Shown one piece after another: positions 44,801-54,169 of a stretch of 64,000 nucleotides of DNA. The notes beneath the pieces were generated by a model. That model was not told the origin of the DNA. It made no database searches and was given only the letters and a program-made list of their open reading frames with translations. This DNA comes from Pseudanabaena biceps (GTDB taxonomy: Bacteria; Cyanobacteriota; Cyanobacteriia; Pseudanabaenales; Pseudanabaenaceae). A program made the position numbers and the translations under genes. The first letter of the stretch is position 1, and each line of letters opens with the position of its first letter. The DNA is taken from the NCBI GenBank assembly GCA_013361095.1, contig JAATWA010000001.1, forward strand, positions 2,334,501 through 2,398,500, read 5' to 3'.

Positions 44801-45945
44801 TTGCGAGGATAGCTACTGGTAAGCCATAGTTCGGCAATGTCCCAAGACAACTCTTCACATAGCGTCCGTAAGATATGTATGCCTGCGCTACTAAAGCTCG
44901 ATGATTCGGTAAGAACTCGTGCAATTTGATTTTGGGTAACTACCAATTTGTCGGTCTGGCGACGGCGCAGGCGATCGCGTTCAGCCTGCTTTTGAGAAGT
45001 AATATCTTTGGCAACCCCCAAAAATCCTGTAATCTCTTTCTGGTCATTACGAATTGCTGTAATCGATAGCAAGACGGGAATGCGATCGCCATTCTTACAA
45101 ATGTAAGTCCATTCCCTCTCAAACACTTGTCCTAACTTTGCCTTAGCTATAAACACCTCAAAACTAGCTTCAATAGTTTGTTTTAATTCGGCTGATAATT
45201 GAATGGAACTCGCCATGATTTCACTCATATCATGGAAGATGGCAGGGCTTTGACCAATTACTTCTGAGGCTGCATAGCCCAACATCGTCTCTGCCCCTGA
45301 GTTGAAGGATTGAATTACCCCTTGCAAGTCAGTAGCAATTACTGCCAAATTAACACTATCTAAAATCGCTTGTTGCAATATTGAAGCTTCTTTCGCAGAC
45401 TCCAGCACAGACACAAGCAGATTCGCAGCTTCATTGTTACGTCGTAATTCTAACTGGCTGATGACTAGGCGGCTAAGGGACTCAAGTTGTTGAATCTGTA
45501 AAGGAGTCAAGTCTCGTGGCTGGCGATCAATTACACATAAAGATCCTAAAGTAAAATTATCGGATGTCCTTAAAGGCACACCAGCATAGAAACGAATATT
45601 AGGATCGCTAACCACAAAGGGATTGTCTGCAAAACGTTTATCTTCAAGGGCATCATTTACTTGCAACATCTCATCGTTAGCAACTACATGACCGCAAAAA
45701 GAAATATCGCGATGTGTCTCCGATGCGTCAAGTCCGACCCGTGACTTAAACCACTGGCGATCACGATCAATCAGCGATATCAAAGCGATCGATGTACCGC
45801 AGATACTTGCCGCCAGTTGGGTCAAGTCATCATATTCCTGCTCTGGCAATGTATCAAGAATGTTGTAACGATCAAGAGCCGCTTGGCGATCGCTCTCATT
45901 CAATGGTATTTGAGGCTTTTGCATAAAATTTAGACCTGATGACAA
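41827..45945 (-). CDS. Hybrid histidine kinase with GAF, PAS, two receivers and Hpt
   Basis: A 1372-residue phosphorelay protein without membrane segments. In order it has a GAF domain (about 25-170), PAS/PAC (about 190-320; [18 protein letters not shown]) and two GAFs (about 345-500 and 515-680). HisKA follows ([17 protein letters not shown], His near 711), then HATPase (to about 940; [26 protein letters not shown]). Receiver 1 ([12 protein letters not shown]), receiver 2 ([13 protein letters not shown]) and an Hpt domain ([14 protein letters not shown], about 1310) complete it. The second GAF of the kinase half resembles the bilin-type [21 protein letters not shown] pattern. The nearest phosphotransfer target is the receiver of the adjacent PP2C protein. 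Confidence 0.92.
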   Translation of the reverse strand: MSSGLNFMQKPQIPLNESDRQAALDRYNILDTLPEQEYDDLTQLAASICGTSIALISLIDRDRQWFKSRVGLDASETHRDISFCGHVVANDEMLQVNDALEDKRFADNPFVVSDPNIRFYAGVPLRTSDNFTLGSLCVIDRQPRDLTPLQIQQLESLSRLVISQLELRRNNEAANLLVSVLESAKEASILQQAILDSVNLAVIATDLQGVIQSFNSGAETMLGYAASEVIGQSPAIFHDMSEIMASSIQLSAELKQTIEASFEVFIAKAKLGQVFEREWTYICKNGDRIPVLLSITAIRNDQKEITGFLGVAKDITSQKQAERDRLRRRQTDKLVVTQNQIARVLTESSSFSSAGIHILRTLCEELSWDIAELWLTSSYPRNLTLMTNYAKSTIDSTELIQTHQMMSIEYGSGLIGSVWAEGKAKYVEIDQYPNFYNAEIVKKVGINYALSFPIFGENEAILAVITMFSRQCQNCSPELLSVVAAIGRQIGQFMEKRKIERDLHKQNWRSLLLSDIALRIRQSLDLKEILNTSVTEIRKFIRADRVLIYRFHDDWMGVVEVESVDPKWRSSLNADIQDTCFQTGHWQTYQEGRKSAIDNIAESDLTECYKELLASFQVQANLVVPILENEQLWGLLIAHQCSAPRHWESFETNLLSQLADQIGIAIAQSRLLAQEKEQLKLLQEQNVALEIARAEAEQATVAKSSFLATMSHEIRTPMNAVIGMTGLLLDTELDTRQRDFASTIRSSGDHLLNLINEILDFSKLEAGEMQLENLDFDLDVSIEEVTEILAPSAHFKGIELAAFIHPTVPKYLRGDVSRLRQVLLNLTNNAIKFTAKGEVTIEVTLQSEVENGAILKFAIIDTGIGIPLTAQAKLFQPFTQVDASTTRQYGGTGLGLAICKQIVELMGGEISLESVANKGSTFWFVVPFQKQIECHRDDAGAEVLEGVRALVVDDSITNCNILYHQLIDFGMRVDTIQQSNLTLDYLEQANVEHDPYQIAILDMQMPDLDGEQLGIQIKSSAKLKDIHLVMLTSLDQGGDATRMIEIGFAEYLRKPVRKMRLLNCLTEIISGINQKPAVQSPVFPSILPSNLKVLLAEDSLVNQKVAVNQLQSLGYKTDIAANGQEALDLFTQVHYDIILMDCQMPILDGYSTSRKIRELEAEADYSKSPVIIIALTANAMQEDRDRCLATGMDDYLSKPVRKEELGKKLSHWTQIIANRISTQAEVELKNSLLTLNIDVSDDISQSPDSPEPSPENISKKSVEIDWQYLEEISGGNEEFKQELLQAFVSSLPEHMEALAIAISQQQYPEVEREAHFIKGSSAALGITGIAKLASILEETSKSGELPENVKDILAETINGIEQIQCLFQSTDI

Positions 45946-46343
45946 TTACGACAAAGTTGCCTACAAATAGAGTCATAGGCGCAAAGCTTCTGGAAAGTTG
46001 AGCGGGATATTAAACTATAGTCTGGTAGCCTTATAAGCATTTCTGCGCGTCACCTATCGTTAACTATAACTATCGCAATCCTAAATAGGTTGTGAGAGTG
46101 CGCCCCGAAGGGGCGCACTCTCACAACCTATTTAATCTCAAAATCATTTAGGATTGCTATATATAAATTTTTCCTTTTTAGAACTACCCTGATCTAAGTT
46201 TAGCGGCAAAGGTGACAGCCGCCACATGATAGGTTTGTGGTGCGATGAGAGGCGATTGCCTCCGTTCAGGAATCACGCAAGTTTGCACAGTCACTTCTTC
46301 TTCTTGTTGAAATAAATTCTTACCCGACAACCAAACATTTGCT
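45946..46343. other. Divergent promoter region with one hairpin
   Basis: About 400 bases between the hybrid kinase start and the flavin reductase start. A perfect 25-nt-arm hairpin around GAA (46082-46134, TAAATAGGTTGTGAGAGTGC) is flanked by ATAGCAATCCTAAATAG-type inverted ends (46070-46158). The rest shows no convincing gene. Confidence 0.7.
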
Positions 46344-46964
46344 ATGCATATTGATCCAAGCACAATATCCTCCCAAGACAACTACAAACTATTAACCAAT
46401 CTGGTAGTCCCGCGCCCGATCGCATGGGTAACAACCCAAAATAGTGAAGGAGTGATCAACCTTGCTCCTTTCAGCTTCTTTAACGCGATCGGTAGCAATC
46501 CCTTGTATCTCTTAATCAGTATTGGCAACAAAGACGATGGCAGTCCCAAAGATACCGCTGCCAATATTATCGCTAATGGAGAATTCGTCGTTAATCTCGT
46601 TACAGAAGATTTATTAAGTGCGATGAATATTTCCGCCGCCAACTTCCCATCTGAAGAGAGCGAACTCACTGCCGTTGGACTTGATGGAGCTGAATCGAAA
46701 CGAGTCAAAGTACCCCGTATCGCTGAAGCGAAGGCAAGTTTAGAATGTGTACTGCATAGCCAACAGCCATTAGGAGACTATAACCTCATCATCGGTGAAG
46801 TCGTGATGTTTCATGTAGAGGACAGCCTAATTGGCGATCGCTACCATATCAATGGATTTACGCCCATCGGTAGAATGGGATCGCCATCTTACTATTGTCG
46901 GACAACAGATAAGTTTGACTTCCCGCGCATTTCTTACGAGCAATGGCAGCAATTCTCATTATAA
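46344..46964 (+). CDS. Flavin reductase family protein with repeat-altered C-terminus
   Basis: A 206-residue FMN-binding split-barrel protein (VPRPIAWVTTQNSEGVINLAPFSFFNAI, GEFVVNLVTEDL, LIIGEVVMFHVEDSL). Such proteins reduce flavin with NAD(P)H or act as flavoenzymes of unknown substrate. The last codons FSL and the stop come from the double-hairpin element. The original reading SYEQWQQEQQIG and its TAA survive beyond the element (47079-47111). The insertion therefore changed only the last few residues, and activity may be retained. It probably shares a transcript with the aldo-keto reductase 175 bases downstream. Confidence 0.85.
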   Translation: MHIDPSTISSQDNYKLLTNLVVPRPIAWVTTQNSEGVINLAPFSFFNAIGSNPLYLLISIGNKDDGSPKDTAANIIANGEFVVNLVTEDLLSAMNISAANFPSEESELTAVGLDGAESKRVKVPRIAEAKASLECVLHSQQPLGDYNLIIGEVVMFHVEDSLIGDRYHINGFTPIGRMGSPSYYCRTTDKFDFPRISYEQWQQFSL

Positions 46965-47077
46965 AAATTGGTTTTGTGAAAGCCAGCCTACGGCTGGCTT
47001 TCACAAAACCAATTTTGGGATTTGCTGCGCCTTAGGCGCTGCAAATCCCAAAATTGGTTTCATAATGAGAACTGCTA
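46947..47077. mobile_element. Double-hairpin MITE-like element, copy 4, inside a gene end
   Basis: Termini CAGCAATTCTCATTAT and ATAATGAGAACTGCTA enclose the two hairpins. GAGCAATGG lies directly on each side (46938-46946 and 47078-47086). The duplication extends to 15 bases (GAGCAATGGCAGCAA) because the target happened to continue with CAGCAA like the element end. Confidence 0.88.
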
Positions 47078-47139
47078 GAGCAATGGCAGCAAGAGCAGCA
47101 AATCGGTTAACCTAGAGCATACCAAACAGGAAACCAACC

Positions 47140-48126
<987 letters not shown>

Positions 48127-48127
48127 G

Positions 48128-48240
48128 TCTACATATTGGCACTTCAAGCAATGGCGAGAGTCTGGAGTACTTCGGGAAATCATGACTGCATTGCACGAGC
48201 AGGTGAGAGAACAAATGGAGAAAGACGCTATGCCTAACAA
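48128..48240 (+). pseudogene. IS5-family transposase, internal remnant
   Basis: STYWHFKQWRESGVLREIM followed by TALHEQVREQMEKDA reads in one frame and matches the segment that follows the N-terminal domain of IS5-type transposases (YxTVYWHFKxWR). Nothing upstream or downstream of it is left. It begins one base after the aldo-keto reductase stop. Confidence 0.75.
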
Positions 48241-48247
48241 CTTTTAC

Positions 48248-48380
48248 TGGGAAGGGGGTAGGCAGCAATTCTCATTATAAAAATTGGTTTTTTGAAAGCC
48301 AGCCGTAGGCTGGCTTTCAAAAAACCAATTTTGGGGTTTGCCGCGCCTTAGGCGCGGCAAACCCCAAAATTGGTTTCATT
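48248..48380. mobile_element. CCCTTCCC-type end followed by truncated double-hairpin element, copy 5
   Basis: ACTGGGAAGGGGGTA, a lone right end of the composite palindromes, precedes a double-hairpin element. The element begins CAGCAATTCTCATTAT (48263) and breaks off at TTGGTTTCATT. The last 10-15 bases of the right terminus are missing, so this copy is probably immobile. Confidence 0.8.
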
Positions 48381-48553
48381 AGGACAAACCAAACCTAAAA
48401 TAAAATGGGTTTATGTCAAGATTTGTTGACTTATGACCATACGATTGAAGATAGCCCTAAGATTTGGTAAAAATAGATACAAAAAATAATCGCGTCTTTA
48501 AGTTTTGACAACAGATTATTGATCTAACCAACTTATATTAAGGGGTAAAAGCT
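48381..48553. other. AT-rich leader of small gene
   Basis: No palindrome or coding frame is convincing here. AGGACAAACCAAACC at its left edge resembles the TAGGACAAATCAAAACCC end of another repeat subtype. AAGGGGTAAAAGCT before 48554 supplies a ribosome site. Confidence 0.5.
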
Positions 48554-48802
48554 ATGAATATAGTAGATATTGATTGGGATGAAGTGTTTGAATATTTACC
48601 CAGAACTATAGTGGAACTCAAAGCAAATCCAGGGGTTTTACACGAAATTGATTGGTATGAGGCGATGATGGTTCCACCGATCTGGTTAGTGGGCGATCCG
48701 CGTCCTCGCTATCCCCACGAATTGCGAATTGTGTCGCGCCTAAAATTACAAGTTTGTGAATTACCATCTTGTAATTTAGAAGCGCAACCTGCCTTGGTCT
48801 AA
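48554..48802 (+). CDS. Small hypothetical protein
   Basis: An 82-residue acidic, soluble protein (MNIVDIDWDEVFEYLPRTIV...). It has a WYEAMMVPPIWLVGDPRPRYP centre and two C-terminal cysteines (LQVCELPSCNLE). A good AAGGGG ribosome site supports expression. I do not recognise a family. It converges with the RIC/YtfE gene, leaving 22 bases between the stops. Confidence 0.6.
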   Translation: MNIVDIDWDEVFEYLPRTIVELKANPGVLHEIDWYEAMMVPPIWLVGDPRPRYPHELRIVSRLKLQVCELPSCNLEAQPALV

Positions 48803-48824
48803 GTTTCAGAAATACAACAGCCGT

Positions 48825-49547
48825 TTAGTTTCGATTTGCTTTGACTTGTTCTAACGCGATCGCTTTAGGAAACAGCACATTGTTTTCCTTGTGAATATGT
48901 TGGTGCATATCCTGTTCAAAGTTCAGCAAACCATCAAGCATGGCGCGATAGGTGTTACAAGCCCAGTCAGGGGCAGTGTAATTATCAGTGAGTTGACGCA
49001 ATTGACCGAGGGCAATACCAGCTTCATCATGCTCGAATTCCATCTGATGTATAGGATTAGCGATCGTGCCGCAGTGAAAAGAAGGAACTGTAGCGCTAGA
49101 TTCTAATTGACGGATCATCGGGAATAAAATCTTTTCTTCCTTCTGCAAATGCGTTTCTAGTTCTTGAGATACAGCGATAAATATATCCTTGATTTGATAG
49201 AGGCGAGGTTCTTTTTCACCATGTACCGCCGCGACTTTGGCTACCATCTTCTCCAAGCGCGGTAGCTCAGAATGCAGGTAAGCATGGTGGGTGTATTCGA
49301 TGTGGTCGGCTAGTTCGGTGAGGGATAAATTCGCTACGGTTATCTCAGAATCTTGGGTTGGATTAGCGATCGCCTCTAGTTGGGTGAGAAATGTCTGCGG
49401 ATCAATACCTTGCTTGCGACATGCCTCATCGAGAGTCTTTTTGCCGCCACAGCAGTAGTCAACTTTGGCTTGTTCAAACAGTCGGGAAAGAGAAGGGCGA
49501 TCGCGAACGATTTCGCCGACGGTATCGCTGATTTGAAAAGTTGCCAT
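48825..49547 (-). CDS. ytfE: Iron-sulfur cluster repair di-iron protein (RIC/YtfE/ScdA)
   Basis: A 240-residue protein with an N-terminal ScdA_N (DUF542) domain bearing DYCCGG (about residues 31-36) and a hemerythrin-like four-helix domain. The hemerythrin part has His/Glu ligands in HIEYTHHAYLHSELP, LETHLQKEEKILFPMI, HQMEFEHDEAG and HQHIHKENNVLFP. It repairs Fe-S clusters damaged by nitric oxide or oxidants. It lies 63 bases downstream of glbN on the same strand, across a small hairpin (49573-49604), and is likely co-transcribed with it. Confidence 0.94.
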   Translation of the reverse strand: MATFQISDTVGEIVRDRPSLSRLFEQAKVDYCCGGKKTLDEACRKQGIDPQTFLTQLEAIANPTQDSEITVANLSLTELADHIEYTHHAYLHSELPRLEKMVAKVAAVHGEKEPRLYQIKDIFIAVSQELETHLQKEEKILFPMIRQLESSATVPSFHCGTIANPIHQMEFEHDEAGIALGQLRQLTDNYTAPDWACNTYRAMLDGLLNFEQDMHQHIHKENNVLFPKAIALEQVKANRN

Positions 49548-49610
49548 ATATTTAGTTTCCTGTTTTTTCTACGTCACAAGTGCGGCTTTGCAGCACTTGT
49601 GACAAAATAC

Positions 49611-49985
49611 TTAGCCGTTCAAGACATCTTTTTTGTGTTGAGGAGCCGCCGCTACTGCCGCCACCTCTGCCAAAAGATCATCAGGTACGCCCATTTCTTT
49701 GAGCGTGATCATCAAATCCTCGGCAACCGCATCAAAGTGATCGCTGTTTAAACCTTGCTGCGCCACCAGATCCTTGTGAGCTTCACGCATTTGCGCTCCA
49801 CTATATTTGTCAGTACCACCGAAAGCATAGGTGAGAAACGCTTTTTGATGCATCCGTTGCTTTTGCATATCGGTATTCTCAAAAAAGTGTTTGATGCGAT
49901 CGTCCTGCAATACTCTTTCGTAGAAGCGATCGACCGCAATATCAACGGCTGCTGCGCCACCAAGTTTTTCAAATAATGTTGCCAT
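49611..49985 (-). CDS. glbN: Group 1 truncated haemoglobin
   Basis: A 124-residue trHbN. MATLFEKLGGAAAVDIAVDRFYERVLQDDRIKHFF is the A-B-E region, LTYAFGGTDKYSG carries the glycine motif, and REAHKDLV supplies the proximal histidine. Cyanobacterial GlbN participates in nitric oxide dioxygenation and protection from reactive nitrogen. The gene heads a two-gene unit with the Fe-S repair protein; a perfect FNR-like dyad lies 64 bases upstream. Confidence 0.95.
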   Translation of the reverse strand: MATLFEKLGGAAAVDIAVDRFYERVLQDDRIKHFFENTDMQKQRMHQKAFLTYAFGGTDKYSGAQMREAHKDLVAQQGLNSDHFDAVAEDLMITLKEMGVPDDLLAEVAAVAAAPQHKKDVLNG

Positions 49986-50048
49986 AGGATTTCCTTTTTT
50001 CTACTTTTCTAATGCTGACAGCATAAAAGAAGATCAGGGGACTAGTCT

Positions 50049-50062
50049 TTGACTTAAGTCAA
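50049..50062. promoter_or_regulatory. Perfect FNR/DNR-like dyad
   Basis: TTGACTTAAGTCAA is a perfect 14-bp inverted repeat matching the TTGAC-N4-GTCAA layout of FNR/DNR/NnrR-family sites. It is placed between glbN (64 bases away) and the divergent Crp/Fnr regulator gene (113 bases away), so it could serve both. Confidence 0.7.
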
Positions 50063-50113
50063 GAACAACCTTAAAATATTCTTATATAGCTGTCGCCAGT
50101 CTTGTTAGGACAT

Positions 50114-50168
50114 AAAACCCAAAAGATTAATGGCGGCGCGAAGCGCCGCCATTAATCTTTTGGGTTTT
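50114..50168. repeat. Perfect 26-bp-arm hairpin, GAA loop
   Basis: AAAACCCAAAAGATTAATGG and inward pair perfectly around GAA, ending 7 bases before the regulator's ATG. The left flank TATAGCTGTCGCCAGTCTTG is the end sequence seen at 9820-9835 in inverse. Confidence 0.88.
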
Positions 50169-50175
50169 GAGGCAA

Positions 50176-50856
50176 ATGTTAAATAGAGTCGATTTGAGCA
50201 ATTGGTTACAAAACAGTCTGATTTTTCAAGGATTAGCGGCAGAGCAACTGATTCCTTTAGCTCAGATTGCTCAACTGCAAACCTTTGAAAAGGATGAGAC
50301 AATCTTCCATCAGGGCAGTGAAGCGACAGGGTTTTTCATTGTCCAAACTGGTCGTGTGAAAGTATTTCAGACTGCATCCAATGGGAAAGAACGCATTTTA
50401 CACTTATTGAAAATATGCGATTACTTTGCCGAGGTTCCTGCCTTTGATGGCAAAGCTTTTCCCGCTTCGGCGATCGCCTTAGAATACACAGAATTAATCT
50501 TCTTTCCTCGGTTAGTTTTTCTGGAATTACTCCATCAATATCCTGCGATCGCAATTAATATGTTGACGAGTTTAGCGCACCACTCGCGTAAATTGGCGCA
50601 GATGGTAGAAGATCTGTCATTTAAAGAAGTACCACAAAGATTAGCGGCTTATTTATTGGATTTGAGCGATCGCGCTAATGGTGATCAAGTTATCCATCTA
50701 GATGTTACCAAAACTCAATTAGCTTCTATTTTAGGGACAATTTCGGCAACCCTCTCTAGAGCATTCTTGCATCTCAGTGATGACGGATTAATTGCCATCC
50801 ACGGCTCACAGGTTAAATTATTGGATCGCGATCGCTTAAAAGATATAAGTAAATAG
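50176..50856 (+). CDS. Crp/Fnr family transcription regulator
   Basis: A 226-residue regulator with a cyclic-nucleotide-type beta-roll (about 30-120; ETIFHQGSEATGFFIVQTGRVKVFQ). A dimer helix and a C-terminal winged helix (about 165-215; VTKTQLASILGTISATLSRAFLHL) follow. The ATG at 50176 is preferred to an in-frame TTG at 50167, which falls in the hairpin. There is no N-terminal Cys cluster, so it is not an Fe-S FNR; a haem- or ligand-sensing Dnr-like mode is more likely. Its neighbours point to nitric oxide or redox sensing. Confidence 0.88.
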   Translation: MLNRVDLSNWLQNSLIFQGLAAEQLIPLAQIAQLQTFEKDETIFHQGSEATGFFIVQTGRVKVFQTASNGKERILHLLKICDYFAEVPAFDGKAFPASAIALEYTELIFFPRLVFLELLHQYPAIAINMLTSLAHHSRKLAQMVEDLSFKEVPQRLAAYLLDLSDRANGDQVIHLDVTKTQLASILGTISATLSRAFLHLSDDGLIAIHGSQVKLLDRDRLKDISK

Positions 50857-50896
50857 AAAAGCGTTGCATAATAAAGTATGAGTTGAAGCAAGAGAG

Positions 50897-50962
50897 ATGA
50901 AATATCCAAAGTGTGGGTCAGAACACATTGGATTGCAAAGTTGTACAAAGCGCCACCTTTGA
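50897..50962 (+). pseudogene. Possible transposase zinc-ribbon remnant
   Basis: MKYPKCGSEHIGLQSCTK followed by RHL and a stop resembles the MKCPKCGSxHI zinc-ribbon start of IS1-type transposases. Only 21 codons remain, so the call is tentative. Confidence 0.3.
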
Positions 50963-50981
50963 AAATATTTTGGTTTACCTC

Positions 50982-51013
50982 TTGACTCTCCACCTCACTG
51001 GAGAATGCATGAT
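50982..51013 (+). promoter_or_regulatory. MerR-type promoter of the copper ATPase gene
   Basis: TTGACT and CATGAT are separated by a 20-bp spacer that contains the dyad CTCCA...TGGAG. An over-long spacer with a central dyad is the hallmark of MerR/CueR-activated promoters. The ATG is 74 bases downstream. Confidence 0.72.
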
Positions 51014-51025
51014 ATATCCAATCCA

Positions 51026-51062
51026 ATCAAGAAGTGTCACGCAAAGCGCGGCACTTCTTGAT
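51026..51062 (+). repeat. Hairpin in the copper ATPase leader
   Basis: ATCAAGAAGTG pairs with CACTTCTTGAT around an imperfect CGC-AAA-GCG middle. It lies between the MerR-type promoter and the ribosome site and would be part of the leader RNA. Confidence 0.7.
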
Positions 51063-51087
51063 CCCATAAGAATTTCAAGAGGTAAAC

Positions 51088-53340
51088 ATGGAAACGACTA
51101 CGCTGAAATTACGAGGGATGAGTTGCGCCTCCTGTGCCAATAGCATCGAAACTGCGATTAGCAATCTCTCAGGTGTGGAGTTATGTAATGTCAACTTTGG
51201 GGCAGAGCAAGCCACTGTTACCTATAACCCCAAAGTCGTTGATGTAAATCGTATTCAACAGGCGATCGCCGATGCAGGCTATTCTTCGCAAGTTTTAAAA
51301 GAAGAAAATCCCTTAGTTGATGATGACGGGGAACAAGCCGCGAGACTCAAAGAAGAGCATGATCTCAATCGCAAGGTGATCATTGGTGGTGCGATTAGTT
51401 TATTTCTGGTAATTGGTGGCTTGCCAATGATGACAGGACTGAACTTACCCTTCATTCCTGCATGGATGCATAATTCTTGGTTACAACTGCTCTTGACTAT
51501 CCCTGTGCAATTTTGGTGTGGGGCAGCCTTCTATATCAATGCTGCCAAAGCTTTCAAACGTCACGCCGCCACGATGGATACCCTAGTCGCCACTGGCACG
51601 GGAGCCGCCTACGGATATTCCATTTTTGCTACGGTTAATCCAGCCTTTTTTACCTCACAAGGCTTAACCGCCGATGTTTATTTTGAAGCATCTTCAGTAA
51701 TTATTACTTTAATTCTGCTCGGAAAACTCTTTGAAAATCGCGCTAAGGGCAGCACCTCTGAGGCGATGCGAAAGTTAATGGGTTTGCAAGCAAAGACAGC
51801 GCGAGTGATTCGGCATGGTCGCGAAATGGATATTGCGATCGCCGAAGTACAACTTGATGATGTGATCTTGGTGCGTCCTGGGGAAAAGATTCCTGTTGAT
51901 GGCGAGATTATTGAAGGAGGCTCTACTATTGACGAAGCGATGGTGACTGGTGAAAGTGTCGCCGTGAAGAAGCAAGTCGGTGATGAGGTGATCGGCGCAA
52001 CCATCAATAAAACTGGTAGTTTCAAGTTTCGCGCTACCCGCATTGGCAAGGATACTTTTTTAGCGCAAATTGTAAAATTGGTGCAGCAAGCCCAAGGTTC
52101 TAAGGCTCCCATTCAACGCCTTGCTGATCGCGTTACAGGTTTCTTTGTACCAATCGTAATTGCGATCGCGATTTCCACTTTTATCATCTGGTACAACGTC
52201 ATGGGCAATGTCACCCTTGCGGTGATTACCACTGTCGGCGTGCTGATTATCGCCTGTCCCTGTGCTTTGGGCTTAGCCACACCCACATCGATTATGGTGG
52301 GAACTGGTAAAGGTGCAGAGAATGGAATTCTAATTAAGGGTGCGGATAGTTTAGAACAGGCGCATAATTTGCAAACGATTGTTCTTGATAAAACAGGAAC
52401 GATTACCCAAGGCAAGCCCAGTGTCACGCATTTTGTAACCACCACAGGAATGCCTGATGATAAGGTTTTAGAATTGTTAAGCATGGCGGCGACCGTGGAA
52501 CGTTATTCCGAACATCCCTTAGCTGAAGCGATCGTGCGTTATGCTGATGCTCTCAATGTAAATTTAACTGATGTTCAAGATTTTGAAGCGATCGCAGGTA
52601 GTGGTGTACGCGGCTACATTGGTGATCATCTAGTTCAAATTGGAACCTATCGCTGGATGCAGGAATTAGGAATTGCCACAGCTTCCTTAGAACAAACTTG
52701 GGATACACTTGAGGCAAAGGGAAATACTGCGATCTGGATTACAGTCAATGGCAAAATTCAAGGTGTGATGGGTATTGCCGATGCGGTCAAGCCTTCGTCA
52801 GTAAAAGCGATTCGCACTTTACAGCGGATGGGCTTAGAAGTAGTCATGCTCACTGGTGACAATCGCCGCACTGCTGAAGTAATTGCCCATGAAGTGGGCA
52901 TTGATCGCGTCTTTGCCGAAGTCCGTCCCGACCAAAAAGCAGCGCAAATTCAGCGTTTACAAAATGAAGGTAAGGTTGTGGCGATGGTGGGTGATGGCAT
53001 CAATGATGCTCCTGCTCTCGCTCAAGCAGATGTGGGCATTGCGATCGGTACGGGTACGGATGTGGCGATCGCGGCTAGTGACATCACTCTCATTTCAGGC
53101 GATTTGCAAGGCATTGTCACCGCCATCCAGTTATCTCGCGCCACGATGCAAAATATCCGCCAAAATCTCTTCTTCGCCTTCATCTACAACATCTTAGGCA
53201 TTCCCATCGCCGCAGGAATTCTCTTTCCATTCTTCGGTTGGTTGCTTAGTCCCGTGATTGCTGGCGGCGCGATGGCATTTAGTTCTGTTTCAGTGGTGAC
53301 GAATGCTTTGCGATTGAAAAATTTTAAGGCTAGCAATTAG
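51088..53340 (+). CDS. copA: Copper-type P1B ATPase
   Basis: A 750-residue heavy-metal-transporting ATPase. It has an N-terminal HMA domain with GMSCASCAN (about 10-18) and six to eight helices including the metal site CPCALG. The actuator TGES, phosphorylation motif DKTGT, nucleotide-site HPLAEAI and GDGINDAP are all intact. CPC and CxxC fit Cu(I) export (CopA/PacS/CtaA group); whether it sits in the plasma or thylakoid membrane cannot be told. AAGAGGT gives a ribosome site. A MerR-type promoter precedes it; the cupredoxin gene follows 40 bases later in the same unit. Confidence 0.93.
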   Translation: METTTLKLRGMSCASCANSIETAISNLSGVELCNVNFGAEQATVTYNPKVVDVNRIQQAIADAGYSSQVLKEENPLVDDDGEQAARLKEEHDLNRKVIIGGAISLFLVIGGLPMMTGLNLPFIPAWMHNSWLQLLLTIPVQFWCGAAFYINAAKAFKRHAATMDTLVATGTGAAYGYSIFATVNPAFFTSQGLTADVYFEASSVIITLILLGKLFENRAKGSTSEAMRKLMGLQAKTARVIRHGREMDIAIAEVQLDDVILVRPGEKIPVDGEIIEGGSTIDEAMVTGESVAVKKQVGDEVIGATINKTGSFKFRATRIGKDTFLAQIVKLVQQAQGSKAPIQRLADRVTGFFVPIVIAIAISTFIIWYNVMGNVTLAVITTVGVLIIACPCALGLATPTSIMVGTGKGAENGILIKGADSLEQAHNLQTIVLDKTGTITQGKPSVTHFVTTTGMPDDKVLELLSMAATVERYSEHPLAEAIVRYADALNVNLTDVQDFEAIAGSGVRGYIGDHLVQIGTYRWMQELGIATASLEQTWDTLEAKGNTAIWITVNGKIQGVMGIADAVKPSSVKAIRTLQRMGLEVVMLTGDNRRTAEVIAHEVGIDRVFAEVRPDQKAAQIQRLQNEGKVVAMVGDGINDAPALAQADVGIAIGTGTDVAIAASDITLISGDLQGIVTAIQLSRATMQNIRQNLFFAFIYNILGIPIAAGILFPFFGWLLSPVIAGGAMAFSSVSVVTNALRLKNFKASN

Positions 53341-53380
53341 GAATTAGCAATTACAAATTACGAATTAAAGGAAAACTATC

Positions 53381-53908
53381 ATGTTTAAAAAAGCTACTTT
53401 TTTTGGAACTCTCGTTGGCATTGGCTTTCTATTCGGAGCTATCTCGGGCGCGATCGCCGCTGAAAAAATGTCTGATGATCACAATATGCAGACTGAGACT
53501 AGTAAACCTACAGAATTCAAAGCGATCGATCAACCGCTAACCAACAAAATCCTTGTCACTGTGGTTGGTGCGGGCTTAATCGGTGCAGAGCTTTGGTGGT
53601 TTCTCCTTAGCAAGCCTAAGTCTAAAAAAGCCGAATCTGAATCTGGCATTCAGGAAGTAACCGTCGTCGTTGATGGTGGTTACGAACCTTCGCGAATTGT
53701 GGTTAATGCGGGTCAACTTGTCCGTCTAAACTTTCTGCGCCGCGATCCTAGTAGCTGTTTAGAAGAAGTACGACTCGCTGATTTCCACATCGCCCAGCAT
53801 CTAGAATTAAATAAAACCACAACCATCGAATTCACGCCGCCCAAGGCAGGTAACTATGAATTTGCCTGTGGCATGAATATGTTTCGCGGTGCGATCGAGG
53901 CAAAATAA
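53381..53908 (+). CDS. Cupredoxin-domain membrane protein
   Basis: A 175-residue protein with an N-terminal hydrophobic signal or anchor (about 6-28) and a second helix (about 55-77; ILVTVVGAGLIGAELWWFLL). A cupredoxin_1-type domain (about 88-175) ends in ADFHIAQHLELN and FACGMNMFRG. The His, Cys and Met residues are plausible copper ligands. Co-transcribed with copA, it may receive or buffer copper at the membrane surface. A hairpin array follows the stop. Confidence 0.82.
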   Translation: MFKKATFFGTLVGIGFLFGAISGAIAAEKMSDDHNMQTETSKPTEFKAIDQPLTNKILVTVVGAGLIGAELWWFLLSKPKSKKAESESGIQEVTVVVDGGYEPSRIVVNAGQLVRLNFLRRDPSSCLEEVRLADFHIAQHLELNKTTTIEFTPPKAGNYEFACGMNMFRGAIEAK

Positions 53909-53911
53909 TAC

Positions 53912-54058
53912 CAAAACTAAAAATGGCTTCGCCATTTTTAGTTTTGAAAGCCCTTGCTGGGTTTGGATTTTAACCCACAAAAGTGTTGTCACACTTTTGT
54001 GGATTGGCATAACAGATATCCCCAAAAAGAGACGTTGCAAAGCAACGCCTCTTTTTTT
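53912..54058 (+). terminator. Three hairpins after the cupredoxin gene
   Basis: AAAACTAAAAATGGC-TTC (53912-53944) is perfect; CCACAAAAGTG with its complement (53974-54001) follows. AAAAAGAG...CGTTGC-AAA-GCAACG...CTCTTTTTTTT (54023-54058) ends in a T tract. The last is the best intrinsic terminator candidate in the window. Confidence 0.7.
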
Positions 54059-54069
54059 TGTCTTACCCC

Positions 54070-54101
54070 TTGACTCTCCACTCGAATAGAGAATGTAGAG
54101 T
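54070..54101 (+). promoter_or_regulatory. Second MerR-type promoter
   Basis: TTGACT and TAGAGT are separated by 20 bp, the spacer starting CTCCAC and containing AGAGAATG as in the copA promoter. It drives the HMA chaperone gene starting at 54170. Confidence 0.72.
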
Positions 54102-54169
54102 TGTTTTCAGATAGAGAAGTGATCATTCAATTTCTCTTTCTAGTTAATCAATAGAGGTTATTTGAAATC

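Noticed and set aside
46184..46381. 65-codon minus-strand frame upstream of the flavin reductase
   Set aside because: It overlaps the true start of the flavin reductase, has no ribosome site and shows no family resemblance.
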